Under the pieces are notes generated by a model. The model ran no database searches. It was not told where the DNA came from and saw only the letters and a program-made list of their open reading frames with translations. A program made the position numbers and the translations under genes. 64,000 bases of DNA from DATKIY01 sp963726755 (lineage in GTDB: Bacteria; Actinomycetota; Actinomycetes; JAHEKZ01), in contig CAVSDB010000003.1 of the NCBI GenBank assembly GCA_963726755.1, forward strand, positions 1,080,190 to 1,144,189, written 5' to 3'. Shown here one piece after another: positions 1-9,090 of the stretch (positions are counted from its first letter, which is position 1; every line of letters starts with the position of its first letter).

Positions 1-1
1 A

Positions 2-1759
2 ACCGGCCGCGGCAATCGCAATTTCGTGGCGCTCGCGCACCTGGCGCCTGGATCGAGTGTGGACGCGGCGCAGGCGGAACTGGCCACGACGATGGCGCGG
101 CTGGCGACGGACTTCCCGGCGACGAACAAGGGCCGCGGCGCGCGCGTGGTGCCGGTGCAGGCGCAGCTGGCGTCCAGCGTGAGTTCCGGACTGCTGATCG
201 CGTCGCTGGTGGCCGGGCTCGTGCTGCTGGCCGCGTGCGCCAACGTCGCCAACATGATTCTCGCGCGCAATTTTGAGCGCGCACGCGAATTCGCCGTCCG
301 CGCCGCGCTCGGCGCGGGCCGGGCGCGCCTCGTCCGGCAGGTGCTTATCGAGAGCCTGATGTTGTCGCTCGTCGGCGGGGCGGTGGCCATCGCGCTGGTC
401 ATGGCGTTCGGAGCAGGCGCGGCGGCGAGGCTGTTGACGTCGTTGCCGAGGCAGGACGAGATTGGCGCCGACCCCGCCATCATCGTCGGCGGGCTGACGC
501 TCTCGCTGCTGACGGCGTTCGCCTCGGGTCTGCCAGCCGCGTGGCGCGTCGGCGGCGCGGCGAATGGCGCGTCGACGGCCCGGCACACGGCGGGCGGACT
601 ACGGGTCCGGCGCTGGCTCGTCGCCGGCCAACTGGGCGTGGCGATGCTGCTCCTTGTCGTCGGTGGGCTCCTGGTCCGGAGTTTCGAACGGATTCAGCGC
701 GTCGACCCGGGCTTCGATCCCGGGCGTGTGGCGACGGTGCAGATTCAGCTGCCGAGGGCGTACGACACGGCAGACAAGGCCGTCGACTTTGTGGACCGGC
801 TCGTGGCCTCCGTCGAACAGAATCCGGGCGTCGAGCGGGCGGGACTGTTCGGGCCGGTGCCGTTCAGCGGCCACCGCAATCGTTGGAGTGTGACGCGCGA
901 GGGCGACCCGTTGCCCAACCCGGTGCTCACGGATCGATACATCGTGACGGGCGGGTCGCTCGCGGTCATGGGCGTGCGTCTGGCTGGAGGCCGTGCGTTC
1001 GAGCCGGCGGACTTTTCAGTGGGCGGTCCGCCGGTGGCGATCGTGGACGACGTGTTTGCGGCGCAGATCTTCGGCGGGACTAATCCGGTGGGCCGGCACT
1101 TCAAGCTCGAGTCAAATCCGTGGACGACGATTGTGGGTTTGACTTCGCACGTCAAGCACTATGGCTTGGACGAAACGGGCCGGCCGCAGGTCTACATTCC
1201 GTTCGCGCAGGATCCGGCGGGCTGGCTGAATCTGGTGGTGCGGGCGCGAACGGATGCGACGGCCATCTTGCCCGACATTCGTCGCGCGATCTTGCAGCTC
1301 GATCCGATGGCGCCGCCGTACGGGGCGACGTCGGTCGCGCAACTGCTGAGCGAGACGTTCGGCGATCGTCGTCTCGCGTCGGCGCTGGTTGGCGGCTTGG
1401 CGCTCGTGACTCTCGTGATTGCCGCGGCAGGGCTGTACGGCGCGATGGCGTTTTCGGTGTGGCGGCGCACGCGCGAAATCGGCGTCCGCCTCGCGCTCGG
1501 CGCGCGCCGGGCCGAGGTCTCGCGACTGGTGCTGGCCGAGGCCGCACGGATCGTGATGGTTGGAGCGGCGGCCGGAACGATCGGGGCGATGCTGGCCGTT
1601 CGGCTCGTGCGAACACTGCTCTTCGACACGGCCGCGTATGACCCGCTGACCTACGCGATCGTCGGCACCAGTCTCGCCGCCATCGCGCTCGCCGCCAGCT
1701 ACCTCCCCGCCCGCCGCGCCGCCCGCATCGACCCCATTCAGGCACTGCGCATGGAGTAG
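2..1759 (+). CDS. ADOP-type ABC transporter permease, 5'-truncated
   Basis: The reading frame is open to the left edge, so only the C-terminal 585 or so residues are present. Two FtsX-like units are visible. The first has three membrane segments (about residues 55-185) and the loop REFAVRAALGAGRARL. A new helix (VAGQLGVAMLLLVVGGLLV) then opens a second periplasmic MacB-like domain, and a final FtsX unit carries the loop REIGVRLALGARRAEVSRL and ends YLPARRAARIDPIQALRME. The duplicated arrangement without an ATPase domain is typical of the acidobacterial ADOP family, thought to act in efflux or envelope transport with a separate MacB-like ATPase. Substrate is unknown. A second copy starts at 51258. 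Confidence 0.9.
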   Translation, partial: TGRGNRNFVALAHLAPGSSVDAAQAELATTMARLATDFPATNKGRGARVVPVQAQLASSVSSGLLIASLVAGLVLLAACANVANMILARNFERAREFAVRAALGAGRARLVRQVLIESLMLSLVGGAVAIALVMAFGAGAAARLLTSLPRQDEIGADPAIIVGGLTLSLLTAFASGLPAAWRVGGAANGASTARHTAGGLRVRRWLVAGQLGVAMLLLVVGGLLVRSFERIQRVDPGFDPGRVATVQIQLPRAYDTADKAVDFVDRLVASVEQNPGVERAGLFGPVPFSGHRNRWSVTREGDPLPNPVLTDRYIVTGGSLAVMGVRLAGGRAFEPADFSVGGPPVAIVDDVFAAQIFGGTNPVGRHFKLESNPWTTIVGLTSHVKHYGLDETGRPQVYIPFAQDPAGWLNLVVRARTDATAILPDIRRAILQLDPMAPPYGATSVAQLLSETFGDRRLASALVGGLALVTLVIAAAGLYGAMAFSVWRRTREIGVRLALGARRAEVSRLVLAEAARIVMVGAAAGTIGAMLAVRLVRTLLFDTAAYDPLTYAIVGTSLAAIALAASYLPARRAARIDPIQALRME

Positions 1760-1933
1760 GGGACGGGTCAGTTTTCCACAGATCTGGCGGTTTGGGGGAC
1801 AGGTCTCGGCGTGGCGCTCAGAGGGGACGGGTCTGGCTTGCGCTAGCAAGACCCGTCCCCGCACCACAGCCGGGAAGACCTGTGTAGACCTGTCCCCCAA
1901 ACCGCCAGATCTGTGGAAAACTGACCCGTCCCC
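1759..1933. repeat. Nested inverted repeat with dispersed palindrome copy 1
   Basis: A 48-bp arm at 1759-1806 is repeated as its perfect reverse complement at 1886-1933. Between the arms, at 1823-1860, lies a 38-bp near-perfect palindrome (core GCTTGCGCTAGCAAG) that recurs at 9053, 33699 and 45420. The left arm begins on the last base of the permease stop codon and the right arm ends 10 bp before the next start codon. It could act as a terminator or attenuator between two co-directional genes. No coding potential is credible here. Confidence 0.85.
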
Positions 1934-1943
1934 GAGGTGCCTG

Positions 1944-4879
1944 ATGAAACGAATGTTCACACTCTCTGCGCTGGCGGTCCTGGCGTTCACGCTTGGACTT
2001 GGCGCGCAGGCGAAACCGTCGATCACCCGCGCTGACTACGGCCAATGGGAGTCGCTCTCCGCCGGCGGGGGGCGTGGCGGCGGTGGCGGTGGCGGGTTCT
2101 CGCCCGATGGGCGCTTCGTCGCCTACGCCATCACCCGCACCAGCCGCAGCAACGAACTGCGCGTGCTGAAACTGGCCGACAACACGACGAAAGTCGCGCC
2201 GTTCGGTGCGCAGCCGACGTTTTCCAGCGACTCGAAATGGCTCGCGTACAGCATCGGCTACTCGGAAGCCGAGCAGGAGCGGCTCCGCACGGCGCAGCGG
2301 CCGATCCAGAATCGGCTCGGCCTCTTGAACCTGCGACAGGCGAGACGACGACGTTCGACGGTATTGAGTCGTTCACCTTCAGCGCTGACGGCGCGTACCT
2401 GGCGATGCGGCGCTACGGCCCAGCCCCCGGCGGCGGCCGCAGGCGGCGCTCCAGCCGCCGGCGGCGGAGGCGGCCGGCGGCGCCGGCGGCGGCGACGGAC
2501 GCCGACGAACCGGTCGGCACCACGCTCATCGTCCGGCAACTCGCCACCGGCCGCGAGACGACCTTCGGCAACGTCGGCGGAGTTCGCGTGGCAGGACGCC
2601 GATCACAGCCACCTCGCTGGCCATGACGATCAGCGCCGAGGGCAAGATCGGCAACGGCGTGCAGCTCTTCGATCCGGAGACGACCGTGCTGCGCGTGCTC
2701 GACTCGTCGCCGACCGCCTACACCGATCTCGCCTGGCGGACGGACTCGCCGGACCTGGCGGTGTTGCGAGCCAAGACCGATGACCGGCACGACGGCGCCG
2801 ACCGAAACACGTCCTCGCGTGGACGGCTCTGGCGGAACCGCCGAACGCCTGCGCATGCTACGACCCGACGACCGACACGACGTTTCCCGCCGGCATGCGC
2901 ACGGTCTCGTTCCGCCGGCTGTCGTGGTCCGACGACGGCGAAGACGCTCTTCCTCGGCGTCGCGAAGTGGGATCGAAGTCCGCCGCTCCAGCCCGCGGGG
3001 CCGGACCGGCGGTCGTGGCGCGGCCGCAAACGCCGACGCGGTCAACCCGCCCGCGGCCTCGGACGACGAGCCGGCGAGCGTCGACATCTGGCACTGGACC
3101 GACATCGATCGTTCAGCCCGTACAGAAGCTGAGCGCGGCCGCCGATCGGCGCCGCAACCTGCTCGCGGTGTGGCATCTCGATTCCGGCACGCTCGTTCAG
3201 CTCGGCAAGGACGCCGTCAACGAGCGCGTGCACGCCGATCCGCCGCACGAATCACGGCGCTACGTGGCCGAGTGGTCGACGTACGCGATGGATCGCACGA
3301 TCGGCCGTCCGGCCGCCGACCTCTCGCTCGCGGACATGACGACCGGCGCGCGCACGAAGCTCATCGACAACATCAACGATCGCGTACGCGCAGGTCAGTC
3401 CCGGCGGCAAGTATCTGATCCTGCTGCAGCGACGACCACTTCTGGACGATCAACCTCGCGACCAAGCGCTCGTCAACATCACGAAGCGCGGTGCCGACTT
3501 CGTTCATCGACAAGGAATCGGACGAGACCATCAAGCAGAAGCCCGCCTTCGGCGTCGCCGGCTGGACGAAAGACGATGCGGCGGTGCTGCTGTACGACAA
3601 GTTCGACGTCTGGAAGGTGCCGGCCGACGGCTCGAAGGCCCAGCGACTGACCGACGGCGCGCCGATCAGGTGCGCCATCGCTACGTGCGCGTCGGCCAGG
3701 ACGAGGACTGGATCGATCTCAGCAAAGCCGGTCTACGTGAGCCTCTTCGGCGTGTGGTCGAAGAAGTCCGGCTACGGCCAGCTCAGCTACGGACCAACCC
3801 GGCCGGCAGCGCGGATCAAGTCACCCGCCTCGTCTGGCTCGACAAGAGCGTCGGCGGTCTGGCGAAGGCGCAAGAGCGCGGATGTCTATCAGTACATCGC
3901 GCAGGACTACGACGACTCGCCCGATCTGTTCGTCGGCGGCGCCGACCTCAAGGACGCGAAGCAGGTCACGACCACCAACGCGTTCCAGACCAACTACGCG
4001 TGGGGCCGGAGCGAGCTCGGTCGACTACACGACCGACAAGGCGCATGAAGCTGCAGGGCTCGCTCTACTACCCGGCCGGATACGAGGCCGGCAAGAAGTA
4101 CCCGATGATCGTCTACATCTACGAGAAGCTCTCGGACAACGTGCACCGCTACGTCGTGCCGTCCGATCGCGACGTACTACAACATCACGGTCTTCATCGA
4201 GCCAGGGCTACTTCGTCTTCCAGCCCGACATCGTCTTCACGCCGCGCCAGCCGGGGCTGTCGGTGGTCGAGTGCGTCACCGCGGGCGTCAACAAGGTGCT
4301 GCTCGATGGGCATGGTCGATCCGAAGCGCGTCGGCGTCGTCGGCCACTCGTGGGGCGGATTCGACACGGCGTTTCTCGCGACGCACACGAACGGCGTGTT
4401 CGCGGCGGCCGTCGCCGGCGCGCCGATCACCGACCTCGTCAGCAACTACGGCAACCATCACTGGAGTTCCGGCATCGCGGAGACGGATCACATCGAGACG
4501 GGCCAACAGCGCATGGAGGTGCCGCTCTACGAGGATCTGCCGGACTACATCGCGAACTCCGCGGTGTTCAACGTGCAGAACATGACGGTGCCGCTGCTGA
4601 TCGAGGTCGGCGACGCCGACGGCACGGTCTTCTGGCACCAGGGCGTGGAGCTGTTCAACATCGCGCGGCGCGCCAAGAAGAACGTCGTGCTGCTCGCAGT
4701 ACAACGGCGAAGACCACGGCCTGCGGCAGCCGAAGAACCAGATCGACTATCAGCGGCGGATCCTGCAGTGGTTCGGGCACTACCTGAAGGGCGACGAGCC
4801 CCCGGCCTGGATTACCCGTGGCGAGAGCTTCCTCGAGCGTGATGCCGAAGTAAAACGCGGAGGCCGATCGGGCGGCTAA
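1944..4879 (+). CDS. Secreted S9 family prolyl oligopeptidase-like peptidase (several frameshifts)
   Basis: The start at 1944 gives a signal peptide (MKRMFTLSALAVLAFTLGLG, then AQA). A WD40/PD40-like beta-propeller follows (FSPDGRFVAYAI, FSSDSKWLAYSI, FSADGAYLAMRRYG). The C-terminal alpha/beta hydrolase domain has the nucleophile motif GHSWGG (near 4350), the acid motif EVGDADGTVFWHQG (near 4605) and the histidine motif NGEDHG (near 4705), so the full catalytic triad survives. The sequence changes frame at roughly ten places, for example near 2335, 2590, 2770, 3115, 3400, 3690, 4030, 4165, 4200, 4305 and 4700, yet protein similarity resumes each time at the expected residue. I read these as indel errors. 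The natural product would be about 970 residues, normal for an S9 aminopeptidase or acylaminoacyl peptidase. A low-complexity Gly/Ala region lies near 2420-2500. Confidence 0.85.
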
Positions 4880-4944
4880 TGCGCTTAGAGTTCCACAAGT
4901 GACGTTACAGTCACATCGATACGCTCCGTTGGTGTCCGTTCGTG

Positions 4945-4973
4945 GGCTCTCGAGTCTTCCCGGCTCGAGAGCC
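4945..4973 (+). terminator. Hairpin downstream of the S9 peptidase
   Basis: GGCTCTCGAG (4945-4954) and CTCGAGAGCC (4964-4973) form a perfect 10-bp stem with a 9-nt loop, about 65 bp after the peptidase stop. There is no U-tract, so intrinsic termination is only a possibility. Confidence 0.45.
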
Positions 4974-4998
4974 GAACTCAGTACACGGGTACTAGTCG

Positions 4999-5026
4999 TT
5001 GACACCGTCTCTGCGCGGTCTGTAGA
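4999..5026 (+). promoter_or_regulatory. Likely promoter of the fulvocin-like operon
   Basis: A consensus -35 hexamer TTGACA (4999-5004) is followed after 16 bp by TGTAGA (5021-5026), a partial -10. Transcription would start near 5033. The leader contains a 6-bp stem CTTCGC-ACCG-GCGAAG (5041-5056), and a ribosome site AGGAG (5089-5093) sits 7 nt before the GTG start at 5101. Confidence 0.5.
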
Positions 5027-5100
5027 GTCGACATCCCGGACTTCGCACCGGCGAAGGATGGCCCACGGACTCGGTTCGCCCTGCATTTAGGAGACGTCCA

Positions 5101-5799
5101 GTGACAACGAAAACTCGTCGACGCCTTATCATGTGTGCCGCTGTCGTCGCCTTGACGCTGCCGGCAGAATCGATTCTTCTGCAGGCCGTGGCGACGCCGG
5201 ATCCGGCGCAGGCCGTGAATCTCTGGGCGGGAAGTTTGTCGGGCGCAGGTCTCGACGCGGCCGCCGATCGCGTGCAGGACTTCCCGTTCGCCTATCGCAA
5301 GGCGATCATGGGCCGGCTGTCGGCCGCGCGGCGGTCGGCGGTGTGGCAGCACCACATTCAGATGTACATCGATCACAACCCGCAGCTCGACCCGGCCACG
5401 GTGACCGCCCTGCAAGCCGCAAAGGACGCCGCGTCGTCTGACGCGTTCGACAGCCCGACGACGGCGACTCGCGCGCGCGTGGCGGCGGCCGCGCAGCAGC
5501 TGCAGACGCTCATCGGCCGCGAGGACACGGAGTTCCTGCTCTTCCGGCTCGGCCCCCGGGACGGCACGTTCGCGAGCATCGAACCCATCAGCCAGAAGCT
5601 CGCAAACTACGTGCGTCAGGCGTTCGTGGCTCTCGCCCGTGCTGACGACTGCGAGTGCAACACGGACTTTGGTTGCGGAGGGTACACGACGCACTGTGAG
5701 GGTGGCACCGGTTGCACGCCGGACACGAGCTGGCCAATGTGCGGTTGGTTGTGGAACGACCCGTGCGACGGCGAGTGCCGGTCCGGGATCAAGATGTGA
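5101..5799 (+). CDS. Fulvocin C-like cysteine-rich secreted protein (putative bacteriocin precursor)
   Basis: This is a 232-residue intact protein with a GTG start at 5101 behind AGGAG. The N-terminus is basic then hydrophobic (residues 1-30), consistent with a signal peptide. Residues about 35-185 are helical and cysteine-free. The last 43 or so residues hold eight cysteines: CEC, then C at intervals of 5, 6, 5, 8, 6 and 3 residues, with a GTGC and an MCGW among them. This pattern resembles, from memory, mature fulvocin C of Myxococcus fulvus, whose relatives have a long N-terminal part and a cysteine-rich tail. Export and disulfide folding of the tail are inferred. The stop overlaps the next start by 4 nt (GTGA), so translation is coupled to the thioredoxin-like gene, which fits a role in oxidising the tail. 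No immunity gene is obvious. The family assignment needs a profile search. Confidence 0.7.
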   Translation: MTTKTRRRLIMCAAVVALTLPAESILLQAVATPDPAQAVNLWAGSLSGAGLDAAADRVQDFPFAYRKAIMGRLSAARRSAVWQHHIQMYIDHNPQLDPATVTALQAAKDAASSDAFDSPTTATRARVAAAAQQLQTLIGREDTEFLLFRLGPRDGTFASIEPISQKLANYVRQAFVALARADDCECNTDFGCGGYTTHCEGGTGCTPDTSWPMCGWLWNDPCDGECRSGIKM

Positions 5800-6338
5800 C
5801 CACGAAGAGTGATCGGATCGGCCGTGCCGCCCTCTGGCTCTCGGTCGCATCAGTCGCGCTGATCCTGCTGACGGTCGGCGCGCTGGCCATGCCGGCCGCT
5901 CGCGCCCGCCTCGGCTTGGCACCCGCGCGGACGGCTGCCTACGCCGTCGGCGGGCGCATCGACGTGCCGCCCTCGGTGTACACGGCGACGCCGTACACGG
6001 TCATTCTGTTTGCGCGGAGCACGTGCGCATTCTGTGAGCGAGCGAAGCCGCTATTCGCGCAGTTGGCCACTGCCCTGGCTGACGACCCCGCGGTGCGGAT
6101 GGTGATGGTCTCAGCTGCCTCCGGCGGTGCCGGCGACCGGGACTACGCGCGAGCGATCGGCCTCGACGAGGGGCGGCTTGTGGTCGTCGATCCCGGCTCC
6201 CTCAAGCTGAAGACCGTGCCGACCATCGTGCTCGTCGATCGAGAGGGTCGCGTTCAGTTCAGCCATGAGGGGGTGCCCTCGCCGGCGGATCTCGAGGAAT
6301 TGCGCCACGCCAGTGCGGTGTCTACGCAGAAGCGCTAA
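5796..6338 (+). CDS. Membrane-anchored thioredoxin-like protein
   Basis: This is a protein of about 180 residues from the GTG at 5796, which overlaps the upstream stop (GTGA). One transmembrane segment (about residues 10-32) is followed by a periplasmic thioredoxin-fold domain with the redox motif CAFC in FARSTCAFCERAKPLF (about residues 74-77), and by the cis-proline element KTVPTIVLVDREG. The fold and CxxC motif point to a TlpA/DsbE-like thiol oxidoreductase facing the periplasm. Its neighbour encodes an eight-cysteine secreted protein, so disulfide formation or isomerisation in that protein is the natural inference. Nine bases separate it from the next gene, completing a three-gene operon. 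Confidence 0.8.
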   Translation: MTTKSDRIGRAALWLSVASVALILLTVGALAMPAARARLGLAPARTAAYAVGGRIDVPPSVYTATPYTVILFARSTCAFCERAKPLFAQLATALADDPAVRMVMVSAASGGAGDRDYARAIGLDEGRLVVVDPGSLKLKTVPTIVLVDREGRVQFSHEGVPSPADLEELRHASAVSTQKR

Positions 6339-6347
6339 TCGGGCCTG

Positions 6348-9036
6348 ATGCAGCTACTCACGACTGTCGCGTTCTGGGTCAGTCGATTTCTGCTGGTGCT
6401 CACGGCGGTCGATGCCGCTCTTGCCGCCTGGCGCCACCGCGATACTCATCGTCTCAACATCCTGGCGGTCGTCGCCTGGCTCGCGATCTTTCCACTCATT
6501 GGACACCGACAGGCTCCAGCCGTTCACGTGATTGCGGCCGCCATGCTGTTCGTCCAGCCGTACTTCCTGCTCAGGCTGGTCCGTCATTTCCGGCGAGTCC
6601 CGATGGCGCTGCTCCGAGGCGCCGTGGGCACCATCGTGGCTGGAACGGCACTCTCGATGCTGGTACCGGCCAACAGCCGCGGCTTCTTTGTCCTGGCACC
6701 GATCTACGTCGCCTTGGTTCAGGTGTACGCCGCCGTCGCGTTCAGCCAAGAGGCCGCTCGCACGTCCGGCGTGACGAAGAAGCGACTCGCGTATGCTGCG
6801 GTGGGCACGTGGATGTTCGTGAGCCCCTACCTGTGGGCTGGATTCGCCACCGCGGTCCCGCTGTCACTCACTGCGGCGCGGTTGACCCTCCAGGTGAACG
6901 AACTCCTCGAAGCCGGTGTCCTCATCTGCTACTTCTTCGCCTTCAACACTCCACGGCGGCTGCGGTCGAACTGGCAGCGCGCCGAGCAGGCGCGGTACCT
7001 CAGCGAGACCGCCGACCGCGACGTCGAAGAGCGCGGGCGGCGCGCCGCCGAGGATTTGAACCGCGCGGCGGCCAGAAGCGCGGGCAACTCCCTCACCCTG
7101 GTGGCTCTTCGGCCCGATCCGGCGTCGGCCGACCTGGTGGTGACGGCGGCAAGCGACGCCACCCTGACCGGCGTCCGTGTGGGCGTCGGCGCCGGTCTCA
7201 TTGGCCGCGCCATCGACACCCGCACGGCTCTTTCCGGCTCACTCGCTGACTGGCCGTCGGACATCGGGCCACGGCTCAGCGCCGCCGGGACGTACGTGCT
7301 CATCGCGCCGATCGTCACGAGTACCCGCACGTGGGGCGTCGTGCTCGTCGTCCAGCGGCACGGGTCGCTGTTCCCGGACGACGACCTGCGCCTGCTGGAG
7401 CAGCTCGGCCGGTATGCCGGCACCGCGCTCGATCATGCGAACCTGGTCGCCGAGTCGCGCGAGCGCGAGCGGCACGCGGCCGCCGCGCGGCTGCACGAGA
7501 CCGAGTCGCGCATGGAGTTGATGCTCGACAGCATCAAGGACTACGCGATGTTCGTGCTGGACGCCGACGGCCTGGTCAGCACGTGGCACATCGGCGCCGA
7601 GCACGTGTTCGGCTACCAGAGCGAAGAGATGCTGCACGAACCGGCGGCGACGCTCTACGACATGACGCGCGCGGATTTCCAGGCGCTGCTCGACGAAGCG
7701 CGGCGCTTCGGCCGCGCCGACCAGGAGAGCCCGTGCCGGCGGCGCGACGGCGGACGATTCGTCGGCGCCACGATCATCCGCCCGCTGAAAGGCGAAGCCA
7801 ACGCCCTCCAGGGCTTCGTCGCCGTGACGCGGGATGTCACCGAGCGGCGGGAGCTCGAGGATCGGCTGCGGCAGAGCCAGAAGATGGAAGCCATCGGCCA
7901 GCTGGCCGGCGGCATCGCGCACGATTTCAACAACCTGCTCACCGCGATCCTCGGGTACGCCGACTGGCTGGGCCGCGATGCTCGCGGACGATCCGCGGGC
8001 GGCGCAGGAAATCGGCGAGATTCACGAAGGCGGCCGAACGCGCGGCCGTCGCTGACGCGCCAGCTGCTGGCCTTCAGCCGCCGGAAGATGCTGCAGCCGA
8101 CGCGCCATCGATCTGTCGCGCCTCGTGCCGCCGATCTGCTGCCGATGCTGCGCCGGCTCATCGGCGAACACGTGCAGATCGCGTTCGAGCCGGCGCCGGA
8201 CGAGCCGCTGGCGGTCCTCGGCGACCGGAGCCAGATCGAGCAGGTCATCGTCAATCTGGCCGTCAACGCGCGCGACGCCATGCCCGACGGCGGCCGCCTG
8301 ACGATCCGGACCGCGCACGTCCGGCTCGACGCCGCGACCGGCGCGGGCGAACGTGGCGGCCGGGCGTACGTGATGCTGGAGGTCACCGACACCGGCATCG
8401 GCATGGACGCCGACGACGCAGTGCGCGCATCTTCGAGCCGTTCTTCACGACCAAGGAGCGGCAACGGCACCGGCCTCGGCCTGGCCACCGTCTACGGCAT
8501 CGTGAAGCAGATGGGCGGCGCGATTCGCGTCCAGAGCGAGGTCGGCACCGGCACGTCGTTCCGCCTGTACTTCCCCGAGACACGCGCGCGCGAGGTCGCC
8601 GTCGCCCCTGCAGCCTCGACCGGGGCGGGCCTGGCGCGGCACCGAGACGATTCTCCTCGTCGAAGATGACGAGGTCGTGCGGCGGTTTCTCGCGAAGGTC
8701 CTCGAGCGCAGCGGGTATCGCCTGATCGTCGCGGCGCGTCCCGATCTGGCACTGGCCATGGCGCAGACCGCCGAAGAGCCGATTCACCTGGTCATCGCCG
8801 ACGTGATGTTGCCTGGGGGAACCGGTCCGGAACTCGTCAAAGCCCTGGAGCACGTCAGGCCGGGTCTGCCGGTGCTCTACATCTCTGGCTACGCCGATCC
8901 CGCACTGGCCCACGACGGCCCGCTGCCGAAGGCCAGCCACTACCTGCAGAAGCCCTTCTCAGCCGACGACCTGCTGCAGCGCGTCCGACAGATTCTGGGA
9001 TCGGATCCGTTCGCTAAAGCGGGACTGACGAGATAA
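6348..9036 (+). CDS. Hybrid sensor histidine kinase: 7TM-GAF-PAS-HisKA-HATPase-REC (frameshifted)
   Basis: Residues 1-205 contain seven hydrophobic segments. They are followed by a GAF domain (about 235-370), a PAS domain (about 385-500), the phospho-acceptor helix with GGIAHDFNNLL (about 520), an ATPase domain with VNLAVNARDAM (N box), DTGIGMD and GTGLGL, and a C-terminal receiver (ILLVEDDEVVRRF, acceptor in VIADVMLP, KPFSADDLL). Frameshifts occur near 7975, 8050, 8100, 8420, 8460 and 8640, but all catalytic motifs are present in order, so one hybrid kinase of about 895 residues is likely. It is the third gene of the fulvocin-like operon. Seven-helix sensor regions often bind small ligands or peptides, so sensing of the neighbouring product is possible but unproven. 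No separate output regulator is adjacent. Confidence 0.8.
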
Positions 9037-9052
9037 GAAACGGCCGTTGGAG

Positions 9053-9090
9053 CGGGACGGGTCTAGCTTGCGCCGGCAAGACCCGTCCCC
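9053..9090. repeat. Dispersed palindrome, copy 2
   Basis: This 38-bp copy differs from copies 3 and 4 at its outermost base and at the centre (CGCCGGC in place of CGCTAGC). It lies between the convergent kinase (stop at 9036) and the MATE gene. It supplies the stop codon (9063-9065 on the minus strand) and the last residues (GTGLAGAS) of the MATE protein. Unlike copies 3 and 4 it has no long extra arms. Confidence 0.85.

Noticed and set aside
1112..2026. Minus-strand open frame across the permease end and first repeat
   Set aside because: It is antisense to the FtsX domain and runs through the inverted repeat. Arg-rich composition and no domain.
1944..4879. S9 peptidase as a true pseudogene
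   Set aside because: All catalytic motifs and domain order are retained and the shifts are single-base indels in a region of poor sequence quality. Decay would also bring stops and substitutions.
4899..5090. 63-codon open frame before the fulvocin-like gene
   Set aside because: It has no ribosome site or domain, and it contains the promoter, terminator hairpin and leader of the neighbouring genes.
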